64,000 bases of DNA from Aeromonas piscicola (GCF_000820005.1 NZ_CDBL01000071.1:1-64000); one strand, 5' to 3'; shown: positions 1 to 9,602, numbered from the stretch's first letter. Numbers and translations are program-made. Notes: generated by a model not told the origin, from the letters alone.

Positions 1-270
1 GTCGCCACCGCTGCTGTCGCTGCCGCCACTGCTGTCGCTGCCGCCACTGCTGTCGCCACCACCACCGCTGTCGCCACCACCGCTGTCGCCACCACCGCCG
101 CTGTCGCCACCACCGCCGCTGTCGCTACCACCGCTGCTGTCGCTACCACCGCCGCTGTCGCCACCACCGCCGCTGTCGCTACCGCCACTGCTGCCGCCAC
201 CACCACCGCTGTCGCTACCACCGCCGCTGTCGCTGCCACCGCCGCTGTTGCTACCACCACCGCTGTCGCC
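1..270. repeat. 18-bp tandem repeat coding Gly-Ser-Asp hexapeptides
   Basis: Near-perfect tandem units built from GTCGCCACCACCGCCGCT-like 18-mers, read on the minus strand as (Ser/Asn)-(Asp/Ser)-Ser-Gly-Gly-Gly. Unit length is a multiple of three, so copy-number changes keep the frame. The array continues past the left edge. Confidence 0.9.
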
Positions 271-882
271 ATCCTTGTTGTGAACGATCAGCGAGTTGGC
301 GATATAGCTGTGGCTGCCATCGAGGATCAGGTTGAACAGTGCCGTAGTGGGCGGGGCGTCAATCCAGCAGAGCGACTCCACCAGCAGCTCGCTCGGTTGC
401 GGGGCCAGCGCCAGATTGCCCGCGCTGGCTGCGGCTGCCGGCCAGCCCAGCAGGTGCATGCCGGTAAAGAGTGGCAACACGGCCAGGGCCGGATTCTCTG
501 TGCGGGTCATGGCCGGCGAGATGGCCGCCCAGCCGCGAGAGGTCAGGAAGGGGTGCTCCGCCGTGAAGAAGGGAGCCAGCTGGTTGATCCCGTAGAGCCT
601 GCGCTCCCCCAGCAGCACCCGCTCGATAGCCTGGATCCGGTTGACATGACCATGTTGATCCAGCACTCGTTCACCAGCTTGCAACGTCTCTATGGGACGC
701 TCGCTGCCGTCGGCCATGACGATCCGGGTACCGGCAATGAAGCAGGACTTGGCATGGGCCTGATTCATTTGCCACGCGTTGTGGGTGAAATCATAACTGA
801 ATGGGGTAGCAAACAGGGCCAATACAATGGCCGATCCCACCAGCAATCTGCGCTGGCTGGGCTTGAAAGAGGTCAGTGGCAT
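1..882 (-). CDS. Secreted Hint-domain protein with Gly-Ser-Asp repeat tail (C-terminus off the window)
   Basis: The frame is open from the ATG at 882 to the window edge (294 codons seen), with AAGGAG six bases upstream of the start. Residues 1-29 have basic residues then a hydrophobic stretch, as in a signal peptide or anchor. A Hint domain spans about residues 47-202: it opens with Cys47 in CFIAGT, has a TxxH motif within TAEHPF, and ends in VHN with His201-Asn202. These are the residues inteins and hedgehog-type domains use for self-cleavage. The residue after Asn202 is Lys, not Cys/Ser/Thr, which is typical of bacterial intein-like domains that cleave rather than splice (family knowledge). 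From residue about 205 the protein is a repeat of Ser-Asp-Ser-Gly-Gly-Gly hexapeptides. What follows the repeat is not visible, so the protein's job is unknown. The Hint call is firm; substrate and processing are inference. Confidence 0.8.
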   Translation of the reverse strand, partial: MPLTSFKPSQRRLLVGSAIVLALFATPFSYDFTHNAWQMNQAHAKSCFIAGTRIVMADGSERPIETLQAGERVLDQHGHVNRIQAIERVLLGERRLYGINQLAPFFTAEHPFLTSRGWAAISPAMTRTENPALAVLPLFTGMHLLGWPAAAASAGNLALAPQPSELLVESLCWIDAPPTTALFNLILDGSHSYIANSLIVHNKDGDSGGGSNSGGGSDSGGGSDSGGGGGSSGGSDSGGGGDSGGGSDSSGGSDSGGGGDSGGGGDSGGGDSGGGGDSSGGSDSSGGSDSSGGD

Positions 883-1189
883 GGGGGACTCCTTGTCCGG
901 CAGGGTTCACGCAATCAAGTATAGAGTGACCCTATGGCGGAGCCGGGGTGAGCCTTTGACAAACAAAGTCGCGTGGAAAAACGATTGGCGTCCGCCATAA
1001 AAGTGCGTAAAATCGCATACTCGATGCTTGTAGCAACGAATCCCGCCTAAAAAGCCAGTTTCATGCCCTCCCCAAGCAGTAAAAGGTAACGAATGACGCC
1101 AAGTGGCTCATTTCACGCCTTGAAAGCGTCTTGTGATAACTGAAAAGTGTCAAATATCCCTGTCAGTTATCAAAAAATTAAGGACATCC
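883..1189. other. Divergent intergenic region between the Hint protein and uraA
   Basis: No gene is seen. The uraA-proximal end carries an inverted repeat (listed separately). A TTGACA lies at about 956-961 but no convincing -10 box was found at the usual spacing. Confidence 0.6.
1134..1172 (+). promoter_or_regulatory. Inverted repeat in the uraA leader
   Basis: TGATAACTGA (1134-1143) and TCAGTTATCA (1163-1172) are perfect 10-bp arms around a 19-base spacer, ending six bases before the AAGGA ribosome site of uraA. It could be an RNA hairpin controlling uraA expression or a DNA operator. There is no T-run directly after it that would make it a classic terminator. Confidence 0.4.
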
Positions 1190-2428
1190 ATGTTTTCCTT
1201 AGTCAAGCAAAGTGTCGCCGGGCTGCAAATCCTGTTTGTCGCCTTCGGTGCCATGGTTCTGGTGCCCCTGCTCACCGGACTGAACCCCTCCATGGCCCTG
1301 CTTGGCGCTGGTGTGGGCACCCTGCTGTTCCAGCTCTGCACTCGCCGCCAGGTCCCGATTTTCCTCGGTTCCAGCTTTGCCTTCATCGCCCCCATCATCT
1401 ACGCCACCCAGACCTGGGGACTGCCGTCCACCATGTTTGGCTTGTTTGCCGCCGGTTTCATGTACTTCATCCTGGCCGCACTCATTCGCGTGCGGGGCAT
1501 GGGCTTTGTGCACAAGTTGCTGCCGCCCGTGGTGATTGGCCCCGTGATCATGGTGATCGGCCTGTCGGTCGCTCAGGTTGCCTGCAACATGGCGATGGGC
1601 CGTGCCGGTGGTGAGCAGGTGGTGCCCGCGGGGACTGCGCTGACGCTGGCGGGCATCTCGCTGGCGGTGACCCTGATTGCTGCCGTGTTCTGCAAGGGCT
1701 GGATCAAGCTCATCCCCATACTGTGCGGTGTGATTGCTGGTTACGTTTCGGCGGTGCTGATGGGTCAGGTGAACTTCGACGGCCTGATCAACACCCCCTG
1801 GCTGGCGCTGCCTCACTTCGAAACGCCGGAGATCAACTGGGCTGCCGCCCTGTTCATGCTGCCGGTGGCCATAGCCCCCTGTATCGAACACATAGGCGGC
1901 GTGCTCGCCATCGGTGGCGTGACCGGGCAGGATTACACCAAGAACCCGGGTCTGCACCGTACCCTGGCCGGTGACGGCATAGGCGTCTGCTTCGCCGGTT
2001 TCATCGGTGGCCCACCCGTGACCACCTACGCCGAAGTGACCGGCGCCGTGATGATCACCCGCAACTTCAATCCGGTCACCATGACCTGGGCCGCCGTGTT
2101 CGCCATCATTCTGGCCTTCTTCGGCAAGTTCAACGCCCTGCTCACCTCCATCCCCATGCCGGTGATGGGCGGCATCATGCTGCTGCTGTTCGGATCCATC
2201 GCCGCCATCGGTCTCAAGACGCTGGTGGAGTCCAAGGTGGATCTGGGGCTGGCCCGCAACATCGCCATCGTGGCCGTGACCCTGACGGTCGGCGTCGGCG
2301 CGCTGGAGATGAAGATAGGTGACTTCGCCCTGGCCGGTGTCGGTCTGGCATCGGTTGCCGCCATACTGCTCAACCTGATCCTGCCTGCCAGCGCCGAAGA
2401 GGGAGCCATGGAGAGCGCCAAGGACTAA
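1190..2428 (+). CDS. uraA: Uracil permease, NCS2 family
   Basis: A 412-residue inner-membrane protein that imports uracil by proton symport. The sequence is almost entirely hydrophobic helices and carries NCS2 features: a QILFVAFGAMVLVPLL first helix, the FLGSSFAFIAPI segment, the conserved APCIEHIGGVLAIG region with its acidic residue, and GGPPVTTYAEVTG near the substrate half-helices. The ATG at 1190 is chosen because AAGGA lies just upstream; a longer frame opens at a GTG at 1133 but would run through the inverted repeat. Length is close to E. coli UraA (429). It stands alone, ending in a 13-bp hairpin. Confidence 0.93.
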   Translation: MFSLVKQSVAGLQILFVAFGAMVLVPLLTGLNPSMALLGAGVGTLLFQLCTRRQVPIFLGSSFAFIAPIIYATQTWGLPSTMFGLFAAGFMYFILAALIRVRGMGFVHKLLPPVVIGPVIMVIGLSVAQVACNMAMGRAGGEQVVPAGTALTLAGISLAVTLIAAVFCKGWIKLIPILCGVIAGYVSAVLMGQVNFDGLINTPWLALPHFETPEINWAAALFMLPVAIAPCIEHIGGVLAIGGVTGQDYTKNPGLHRTLAGDGIGVCFAGFIGGPPVTTYAEVTGAVMITRNFNPVTMTWAAVFAIILAFFGKFNALLTSIPMPVMGGIMLLLFGSIAAIGLKTLVESKVDLGLARNIAIVAVTLTVGVGALEMKIGDFALAGVGLASVAAILLNLILPASAEEGAMESAKD

Positions 2429-2452
2429 GCAAAAGGTTGCTGTCAGTCACGT

Positions 2453-2480
2453 AGTGAGGCCACCCCCGGGTGGCCTCACT
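2453..2480. terminator. Hairpin between convergent uraA and pgl
   Basis: AGTGAGGCCACCC and GGGTGGCCTCACT form a perfect 13-bp stem with a CC turn. There is no clear T-run on either side, so it may act as a bidirectional terminator or as an RNA 3' stabiliser. Confidence 0.6.
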
Positions 2481-2502
2481 CATTTCGACCGGTTTCTCGG
2501 CG

Positions 2503-3513
2503 TCACTTGCGCAAGGCCAGCACTCTCACCCACATGGCCCCGTCGCCCACCGGATGGCGCGCGAGCAGCGTCAGCTCGCCGCTGCCCGGATCTATGCGGT
2601 GCACGGCGAGCTGGTGGGAGGCTTGCCCGGCCGCCAGCAGATAGCGGCCGCTGTGATCGATGGCAAAGCCGCGCGGCATGGTCTCGGTCGGGAAGTGGGC
2701 CAGCGGGGTCAGGCTGCCATCCCGCGCCGCTATGCCAAACAGGGTCAGCAGGCTGCTGGCCCGCTCGCAGCTGTAGAGAAAACTGCCATCCGGCGTGACA
2801 TGCAGATCCGCCCCCCAGCGCTCTCCCTGATACCCCGCAGGCAGCATGTCCAGGCTCTGTTGCAGATGGATATGGCCATCTGCCTGCCTGTGGTAGCGGT
2901 TGATGGTGCAATCGAGCTCGTTCAGGCAGTAGATATCGCCATTGACGGGGTGCAGCGCCAGGTGCCTTGGCCCGGCGCCGTTGGCGGTGTGCAGATCCCC
3001 CAGCGGATGGGGCGCCAGCCGCCCCTCGTCGTTCAGGGTGAAGCGGCGGATGGCATCTTCCGTGAGACAGGCGACCAGAACCTCCTGCTCGCCCTGCTCA
3101 TCTGCGCCCAGCAGAGTGGCCGAGTGGGCGGCCTGCAAGCCATCTAGCTGCTGATGGGGCGCCTCTACCCGGCCGCCGCTACCGATGGGAGAGACGGTGA
3201 CATGGTTGAAGGCGTAGGAAGCCGCCAGCAGGAAGCGGCCGTCGGCCGTGATGGCTGTGTGGGAGGCACTGCCCGCCAGCGGCGCCGAGCCCTGTTCGCT
3301 AAGTCGGCCATCCATGCCAATCCGGTAGCTGATGACTGCAAAGTCGGGTCGCACGGCGGCATGAAGCCAGCGCCCATCCGGGCTTGTCACCAGCGGTTGT
3401 ACCTGACCCGGTGTGCTCACCCGCTGCAAGAGTTGCATCTCTCCCGTGTCGGCCAGGGCAAACACATGGATCTGCTGGCTGGCGGGGCTGGCGACATAAA
3501 CGACCTGCTGCAT
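2503..3513 (-). CDS. pgl: 6-phosphogluconolactonase, beta-propeller (YbhE) type
   Basis: A 336-residue cytosolic enzyme that hydrolyses 6-phosphogluconolactone to 6-phosphogluconate, the second step of the oxidative pentose phosphate pathway. The sequence opens MQQVVYVASPASQQIHV as in E. coli Pgl (331 residues) and shows repeated blade motifs such as VTSPDGRWLHAA, ITADGRFLLAASY, HLALHPVNGDIYCLNE and IDHSGRYLLAAGQ. The start at 3513 has an AAGGAG about ten bases upstream; the frame stays open further upstream but that stretch is not propeller-like. No partner genes of the pathway adjoin it. Confidence 0.9.
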   Translation of the reverse strand: MQQVVYVASPASQQIHVFALADTGEMQLLQRVSTPGQVQPLVTSPDGRWLHAAVRPDFAVISYRIGMDGRLSEQGSAPLAGSASHTAITADGRFLLAASYAFNHVTVSPIGSGGRVEAPHQQLDGLQAAHSATLLGADEQGEQEVLVACLTEDAIRRFTLNDEGRLAPHPLGDLHTANGAGPRHLALHPVNGDIYCLNELDCTINRYHRQADGHIHLQQSLDMLPAGYQGERWGADLHVTPDGSFLYSCERASSLLTLFGIAARDGSLTPLAHFPTETMPRGFAIDHSGRYLLAAGQASHQLAVHRIDPGSGELTLLARHPVGDGAMWVRVLALRK

Positions 3514-3578
3514 CTGATCTCTACTCCTTGTCATGGGTAACGGCAGGCCAATCTTATCTCCATCCTCCGGGTTTTTGC

Positions 3579-4412
3579 TTACTCTTTTGCCCGGCCCGGG
3601 CACACCACCTGATGGGCCTTCAAGTGATAGAGCTCCACCTGCGGGTGGCTGAAGAAGCCCACTTCCCACGGGTTTTTCTGCACGAAAGCGGCGCGAATGG
3701 GTTCGAACAGTGGATGATCCTGCGGGATCTGGTAGGCATCGGCGGCGATGATGGTGTAATTCCACTCGATGGCCCGGGTGTAGGTAAACACCGCCCGCGA
3801 GTCGATGGCGAAATGGCAGCGGCCGTCGCGCTTGAGCAGCCGGGATTTGAAGGTCTCGGGGAAGGTGATGAAGAAGATGTCATCGTCATCCGAGGAGAGA
3901 AATGCCAGCACTGTGGTGTGCGGCTGTGACTGGGCCCGGGTGACCAGTACCCCTATCTTGTTCTCCACTTCGCGCAGGTCCGGCACGGGCAAGCCGGTGA
4001 ACGGGGTGACGGGCAGCTCGCGGGCGGGGCGCTCATCGGCCGGATGCTGATAGTCTTGCTGGGCAAAAGCATGGACCACCCGATTGCCATACCAGAGCTC
4101 GAATTGCAGCGGGGTGACATGGACCCTGCCGGGCGCCACCCGGTCGACCCGCCCCTTGTAGGAGGCGCGATAGACGCTCAGGGAGGCATCGTACTCATCG
4201 ACTCCGGTACGGTTGTCCAGGTGCAGGGTTATCTTGTCGCCCGCTGCGAGCTGGTGTCCCTTGGGAAAGCTGAGCACCAGCGTGTCGTCGTCATGGATCT
4301 CGACCCCGCAGATATAGACGCCGGTCTCCTTGCTGGCAGGATCGGCATAGGTGGCGGCGACCCCGAGCAAGGGGGAGCCGAGAAAAGCGAGCAGACTGGA
4401 TGGAGAATTCAT
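3579..4412 (-). CDS. Predicted FMN-binding split-barrel (PNPOx-like) protein
   Basis: A 277-residue protein with two parts. Residues about 30-140 form a beta-rich domain starting VYICGVEIHDDDTLVLSF that could be a PilZ-like barrel. Residues about 150-270 contain KIGVLVTRAQ, TTVLAFLSSDDDDIFFITF, RCHFAIDSRA and a following WNYTIIAADAYQIP, a pattern seen in pyridoxamine-phosphate-oxidase-like split barrels. Substrate is unknown. The ATG at 4412 is taken as the start; the upstream frame is open but has no family-like sequence. The 3' end lies 65 bases from pgl on the same strand, with no terminator seen between them, so co-transcription is possible. Confidence 0.5.
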   Translation of the reverse strand: MNSPSSLLAFLGSPLLGVAATYADPASKETGVYICGVEIHDDDTLVLSFPKGHQLAAGDKITLHLDNRTGVDEYDASLSVYRASYKGRVDRVAPGRVHVTPLQFELWYGNRVVHAFAQQDYQHPADERPARELPVTPFTGLPVPDLREVENKIGVLVTRAQSQPHTTVLAFLSSDDDDIFFITFPETFKSRLLKRDGRCHFAIDSRAVFTYTRAIEWNYTIIAADAYQIPQDHPLFEPIRAAFVQKNPWEVGFFSHPQVELYHLKAHQVVCPGRAKE

Positions 4413-4589
4413 GGCGCACCTTGATTGCAAATGTGGGGACGTGACACCTGAGTGTATCCCGGCTTGGCCGAACTGGCGGTCGTACCGTCGTCCTTTATCC
4501 GCTATCCAAGTTACTGATAAGTGGCGGCTTGTTCTCACCTCACCATCACAAAACCGCCAATTCGGTTCCGGCGCGCTGGCTCCGGGCCA

Positions 4590-4616
4590 TAAAAAAGGCC
4601 CCGTCACGGGGCCTTG
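4590..4616 (-). terminator. Rho-independent terminator of mscK
   Basis: AAGGCCCCGT and ACGGGGCCTT pair across one base; reading on the minus strand the stem is followed by TTTTTT. Confidence 0.85.
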
Positions 4617-4637
4617 GGTATGGGTTGTCGTCCTGCA

Positions 4638-7600
4638 TCAGGCGGGCTGCTGGCCCGGTTGGGAGGGCGGTGGCAGAGCGGCGGAGCTGGGCTCCACCTT
4701 CTGCTCTTCGCCCTTCATGTTCTTGATGTAGACATCCATCTGGTTGAAGGCGATCTCGATGCCGTTCGCCTTGAACAGGGCGTCGATCTTGCGGTTCAGC
4801 TCGTCCACGGCCGGGTTGCGATCGCCGAGCTCACTCACGAAGAAACGCAGCTCATGATCCAGGGTGCTGGGGCCGAAGGTGAGGAAGTAGACGATGGGGG
4901 CCGGGTCTTTCAACACGCGGCTGTTCTCATCGGCTGCCTGTTTGAGCAGGGTGCGAGTCAGCTCCAGATCCGAGCCATAAGCCACGCCCACGCGCACGAT
5001 CACCCGTGTGACTGTGTCGCTCAGGGACCAGTTGATCAGCCGCTCCGTCATCAGCTGCTGGTTGGGAATGATCACCTCTTTGCGGTCGAAGTCCGTCAGG
5101 GTGGTGGCGCGAATGCGGATCCTGGAGACGGTACCGGAGAAGGGACCAATGGTGACAGTGTCGCCGATCCGCACCGGACGCTCGAACAGTATGATGATGC
5201 CCGAGACGAAGTTGGAGAGGATCTCCTTCATGCCAAAACCGATACCGACCGATAGACCACCCGCTACCCACTGCAGCTTGTCCCACTGTACACCCATCAT
5301 GGAGAGGGCGGTCAGGGAGCCAAAGCCGATCAGTACATAGTTGAGCATGGTGGTGATGGCGTAGGCGGTACCCTGGGCCAGGTTCAACTTGGAGAGCACC
5401 AGCACTTCCAGCAGACCGGGCAGGTTGCGGGCCAGTGACCAGGCGCCCCCGAGCAGGAGGAAGCCGATCAGCACGTCGCTCAGGCTGATTGGGAAGAGCA
5501 CGGCGTTGGCGCCGGTTCCTTCGCTGCGGTGCCACAGCACCATGCTGTCGAGGTAGGAGAAGACCGCCACCAGATCAGACCAGAGCCAGTAGAAGGCGAC
5601 GCCGAATACCAGCAGCAGCACGGTACGGGTCAAGCGCAGGGATTGCTGGCTGACATCCTCCAGATCCATGGGCTGCTCTTCAATGGACTCGCCACCTTCC
5701 GCGTCTTCCACCGATCTGTGCTCACGTTTGGCGACGGCGCGGCGGTAGGCCAGGCGACGAGCCGCCAGCTCCAGACCACGCAGTGAGGTGCGGTAGACCA
5801 GGCTCCAGATGATCAGCAGGTAGAAAGACTCCACCAGACGGCCGGTCAGTTTCAGCGCCGTGTAGTAGTAGCCCAGCCCGACCAGCACCATCAGTGCCAC
5901 CGGCGCCAGCGCCAGGGCGCCCGCGGTGATCGACTGTTGCATGCTGCCCTCGCCCTTGATAATGGCGCGAGAGATGGGGAATACCAGATAGGTGGTGAGG
6001 CCCAGCAGCAGCAGGGTCAGCGCTTGACCGACAACATCGTTGCCCAGCGACGAGGGCTCTACGACCGCCTTGGTCGAGAGCATGATGAGCGGCAGCAGCG
6101 GCAGCCACAGATAGCGCATGCTGGTGCGCTTGGCCTGCAACTCGGCCTTCGGCATGCGGAAGTGCGATTCGGCAATGCCGCCCGGGCGCATCACCGCCAG
6201 ATAGACGCTGAACACCAGATAACCGAGGGCGAGGTTGAGGGTTATCTGGAAAATCAGTTTGGGGCTGAGCAGGCCGCAGTAAGTGAGCCAGAGACCGGCC
6301 GCCAGTATGAACAGGCTGCCTGGCAGGCGTTGCAGCACTGTATAGAGCAGGGCACGTGGTGTGTGCCACTGGCTGTCCTGGCGAAAACGTCCCAGATCCT
6401 TGTTGATCCGTTTCTGCCGATTGAGCAGGGAGGGTCGCTTCCAGATCAGCAGGCCACCCACCAGCAGCAGCGGGAAGGCGAGCAGGGACACCGGCAGCAG
6501 CATCTCGCCCCAGCCGTCCCAGTCCGGCTTCAGTACCCAGTCCGAGGCTTGCTTGTAGGCCTGGGCTGGCCAGTTGATGAACCACTTCATATCGATGGGT
6601 TTGTTGCTGCTGACCCAGAAGATGTGTTGCTGCAGGGTAAATTCGATGGACGCGTAGATCCGCGCCAGCTGCTGCTGGGTCAGCTGCAGGCTGATGGCGT
6701 TGGTCAGCTGGCTGTCGAGCTGACGGTTGAGCTGGTCGAGCAGGCTGATGCGGGTGTCGAGCAGGGTGGCGAGGTTGGCTCTGTCCTCTGCACTGACCTG
6801 CTCGCTGCTGTTGGCGATCAGGTTGTCCAGATACTGGGTTTTCTGGAACAGCTGGTCACGTTGCTGGCTCAGTTCGAACTGGGCCAGATGCAGGTCGGCG
6901 ATCTGCTCTTCCAGGTTCTTGACCAGAGTGGAAGGGGAAGACTCCAGCTGCTGGTAGAGCTGATAGAGGATGCGCGACAGCAGCAGGTTGCCCTTGAGCA
7001 TCTGTACCTGTTCATTCAGGTTGCGCTCTGTCTGGGTGCCGCGTTCCAGCCAGCTCTTGGCTTGCAGGTTCTTCTGCACCAGATTGTTGAGATTGGTGGT
7101 GGCGCTGACCAGTTGCTGGCTGAGCTGATGGTTGAGTTCCTGCTCTTTTTGTACCAGCGGGTTATCGTCGATGGCGACCAGTTCACCGGTCTGCTCGGCA
7201 GTTTTTTCGGTATCGCCCAGACGTTTGGCACTGCTCTGCTCCTGCAGCAGTTGCAGCTTCTGCTCCTCGCTGGCGAGGCGGGCACTCTGGTAGTCCCGTT
7301 GCTTGACCGCCAGATCCTGCATGCTGGTGCGGTTATCCAGCTGTTGTTGCAGGTTGGCCAGTTGCAGCTCAAGCAGGGCCAGTTCTGCGCCCAGCTTCAT
7401 CTTCTCGGCATTGCTGACGCTGTCACCGACGTTGAGTCGGGTGCGGATCTCCTGGCTGCGCTGATAGGCGCGGCTCATGTTGGTCTGGGCCCGCTCCGGC
7501 AGGGTTTGCAGGCTGGTGAGCTGGCTGCCGATGGTGCCGAGCGTTTCCTGGGCATCCTGCATATTGGCCAGCACTTCAGGTTGACGGCTGTCCAGCTCCG

Positions 7601-7967
7601 CCAGGCTCATGCTGGCGTACTCACTCTTGATCTGCTCGGCGCTCTTGTTCTGGGTCAGGGCATCGAGCTTGGCGCTGATGTCCCTGAGCTCACCCGGCAG
7701 AGAGCGGAGGCGCTGGGTTTGGCTCTTGGCCTTGGCGTGCTCCTTCTCGATGCTGTCGAGCAGGCTGAGGGTCTCGGTCAGGAACTTCTGGTCGGCCTGC
7801 TGGCTGACGGTGAGGGTCTCGGACTTGCCGAGGGCATCGAGCGCACGCTGTACGCTGGCTCTTTGGGGCACGTCCTGCGCCATGGCTTGCGGTACGCAGA
7901 GGCTGATGAATAAGCAGAGCAGCGGCAACAGGGTGGCCGAGGCTCTTTTGAAGCGTGTTGAGAGCAT
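4638..7967 (-). CDS. mscK: Mechanosensitive channel MscK (KefA)
   Basis: A 1109-residue inner-membrane channel that opens on membrane tension to release solutes during osmotic downshock. Residues 1-30 are a signal peptide. Residues about 35-470 are a long helical periplasmic domain rich in Gln, Leu and coiled-coil heptads (for example LLLSRILYQL, also in E. coli MscK). Several membrane segments follow, then the MscS pore and beta domains in the last 280 residues, with GFGMKEILSNFVSG and FERPVRIGDTVTIG. Length matches E. coli MscK (1120), and the DNA-adjacent C-terminal TDFDRKEVIIPN motif is nearly identical. Expression as a single gene is suggested by terminators on both sides. Confidence 0.92.
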   Translation of the reverse strand: MLSTRFKRASATLLPLLCLFISLCVPQAMAQDVPQRASVQRALDALGKSETLTVSQQADQKFLTETLSLLDSIEKEHAKAKSQTQRLRSLPGELRDISAKLDALTQNKSAEQIKSEYASMSLAELDSRQPEVLANMQDAQETLGTIGSQLTSLQTLPERAQTNMSRAYQRSQEIRTRLNVGDSVSNAEKMKLGAELALLELQLANLQQQLDNRTSMQDLAVKQRDYQSARLASEEQKLQLLQEQSSAKRLGDTEKTAEQTGELVAIDDNPLVQKEQELNHQLSQQLVSATTNLNNLVQKNLQAKSWLERGTQTERNLNEQVQMLKGNLLLSRILYQLYQQLESSPSTLVKNLEEQIADLHLAQFELSQQRDQLFQKTQYLDNLIANSSEQVSAEDRANLATLLDTRISLLDQLNRQLDSQLTNAISLQLTQQQLARIYASIEFTLQQHIFWVSSNKPIDMKWFINWPAQAYKQASDWVLKPDWDGWGEMLLPVSLLAFPLLLVGGLLIWKRPSLLNRQKRINKDLGRFRQDSQWHTPRALLYTVLQRLPGSLFILAAGLWLTYCGLLSPKLIFQITLNLALGYLVFSVYLAVMRPGGIAESHFRMPKAELQAKRTSMRYLWLPLLPLIMLSTKAVVEPSSLGNDVVGQALTLLLLGLTTYLVFPISRAIIKGEGSMQQSITAGALALAPVALMVLVGLGYYYTALKLTGRLVESFYLLIIWSLVYRTSLRGLELAARRLAYRRAVAKREHRSVEDAEGGESIEEQPMDLEDVSQQSLRLTRTVLLLVFGVAFYWLWSDLVAVFSYLDSMVLWHRSEGTGANAVLFPISLSDVLIGFLLLGGAWSLARNLPGLLEVLVLSKLNLAQGTAYAITTMLNYVLIGFGSLTALSMMGVQWDKLQWVAGGLSVGIGFGMKEILSNFVSGIIILFERPVRIGDTVTIGPFSGTVSRIRIRATTLTDFDRKEVIIPNQQLMTERLINWSLSDTVTRVIVRVGVAYGSDLELTRTLLKQAADENSRVLKDPAPIVYFLTFGPSTLDHELRFFVSELGDRNPAVDELNRKIDALFKANGIEIAFNQMDVYIKNMKGEEQKVEPSSAALPPPSQPGQQPA

Positions 7968-8067
7968 AAAACTTCCGGGTTATTACGCGATATTTGGGAA
8001 ATTTCCCACTTGGATTGAATCCGCGTGGATTCTAACACCGGGCTTGAACGGGAAGCAGGGGGGCAGA

Positions 8068-8097
8068 TAAAAAAAACGGCGCCCTCAGGCGCCGTTT
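8068..8097 (-). terminator. Terminator of pykF
   Basis: AACGGCGCC and GGCGCCGTT pair around CTCA; the minus-strand transcript continues into a run of T. Confidence 0.85.
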
Positions 8098-8114
8098 CAT
8101 CGGTTCGGTACGGA

Positions 8115-9527
8115 TTAGAGTACGTGAACGGAGGCGGTGTTGGTGGTACCGCTCGGTACCAGGGCACCGGAAACCATGACGACCACGTCACCCTTCAGAC
8201 CCATGCCGCTGGCCAGCGCCGCTTCTTTACCGATGCGATAGAAATCGTCGGTGGAGGCGATGCTGTCAACCACGTGAGCAATCACACCCTTGGTCAGAAC
8301 CAGCTGGGCAGCTGTCTTCTTGTTGGTGGTGATGGCCAGGATCCAGGCTTGCGGGAAGTACTTGCGAATGGCCTTGGCAGACTTGCCGCCTTCGGTGGCA
8401 ACCACGATCAGCGGGGCATCCAGCTTCTCGGAGGTCTCGACCGCACCTTTACAAACGGCTTCGGTGATGCGCAGCTTGTTGCTGTCGTTGGCAGCAGACA
8501 GGTTGGACGGCATCACGGCATCGGTACGCTCGCAGATGGTGGCCATGATGGTCACGGCTTCCAGCGGGTACTTGCCCTTGGCGGATTCACCGGACAGCAT
8601 GACTGCGTCGGTACCGTCCAGGATGGCGTTGGCCACGTCGCCAGCTTCGGCGCGGGTCGGACGCGGGTTCTTGATCATGGAATCCAGCATCTGGGTGGCG
8701 GTGATAACCACTTTACGTGCCTTGTTGCACTTGGTGATGATCATCTTCTGGGCGAAGATCACTTCTTCAACCGGAATTTCCACGCCCATGTCGCCACGTG
8801 CAACCATGATGCCGTCGGAGACAGCCAGGATCTCGTCGAAGTTGTCCAGGCCTTCCTGGTTTTCGATCTTGGAGATGATCTGGATGTTCTCGCCACCGTG
8901 GGCTTTCAGGTGCTCACGGATTTCCAGCACGTCTTCTTTCTTGCGAATGAAGGAGGCAGCAACGAAATCAACGCCTTGCTCGCAACCGAAGATGAGGTCG
9001 CGCTTGTCTTTCTCGGCCAGGGCCGGCAGCTTGATGGAGACGCCCGGCAGGTTGATGCCCTTGTTCTCGCCCAGGTCACCGTTGTTCAGCACTTTACAGA
9101 CAACTTCACGTTCGGTGATTTCGATCACGTCCAGACCGATCAGGCCGTCATCCACCAGGATGCGGTTGCCGACACGCAGGTCGTTGGCGAAACCGGCATA
9201 GGTCACGGCCACTTTGTCTTTGTTGCCAACCACAGTCTGGTCGGTGGTGAAGGTGAAGGTCTGGCCAGCGACCAGGGCAACGTCGTTGCCGCCTTCCAGC
9301 TTGATGGTACGGATTTCCGGACCTTTGGTGTCGAGCAGGATAGCTGCGTGCTTGCCGGTTTCGGCCATGACAGCGCGCAGGTTGTTGATACGACCGCCGT
9401 GCTCGGCGTAGTCGCCGTGGGAGAAGTTCAGGCGCATGACGTTCATGCCGGCATCCAGCATTTTAGCCAGCATTTCTTTGGATTCGGTCTTGGGACCGAT
9501 GGTGCAGACGATTTTGGTCTTTTTCAT
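8115..9527 (-). CDS. pykF: Pyruvate kinase I
   Basis: Converts phosphoenolpyruvate and ADP to pyruvate and ATP in glycolysis. The 470-residue length from the ATG at 9527 equals E. coli PykF, and the N-terminus [16 protein letters not shown] is identical in type. Visible hallmarks are [21 protein letters not shown], the K-containing [11 protein letters not shown] active-site strand, [12 protein letters not shown] and [13 protein letters not shown] further ATG lies at 9539 in frame; neither start has a strong ribosome site, so the choice rests on homology. Three repeated AAACGTT cores upstream suggest Cra/FruR control. Confidence 0.95.
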   Translation of the reverse strand: MKKTKIVCTIGPKTESKEMLAKMLDAGMNVMRLNFSHGDYAEHGGRINNLRAVMAETGKHAAILLDTKGPEIRTIKLEGGNDVALVAGQTFTFTTDQTVVGNKDKVAVTYAGFANDLRVGNRILVDDGLIGLDVIEITEREVVCKVLNNGDLGENKGINLPGVSIKLPALAEKDKRDLIFGCEQGVDFVAASFIRKKEDVLEIREHLKAHGGENIQIISKIENQEGLDNFDEILAVSDGIMVARGDMGVEIPVEEVIFAQKMIITKCNKARKVVITATQMLDSMIKNPRPTRAEAGDVANAILDGTDAVMLSGESAKGKYPLEAVTIMATICERTDAVMPSNLSAANDSNKLRITEAVCKGAVETSEKLDAPLIVVATEGGKSAKAIRKYFPQAWILAITTNKKTAAQLVLTKGVIAHVVDSIASTDDFYRIGKEAALASGMGLKGDVVVMVSGALVPSGTTNTASVHVL

Positions 9528-9602
9528 GTCAGTCTTCATGGTTAAGGAGTTTCCGCCGTGCAATATACACCAGTTTTTGGATACTTTTTATGATCCAGAA
9601 AC

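Noticed and set aside
1..270. Tandem repeats at the left edge as a CRISPR array
   Set aside because: Units are 18 bases with no unique spacers and are in frame with the Hint protein.
5937..7913. Long open frame on the strand opposite mscK (658 codons)
   Set aside because: It lies wholly antisense to mscK, which has clear domain matches; composition reflects the complement of Gln/Leu-rich coding DNA.
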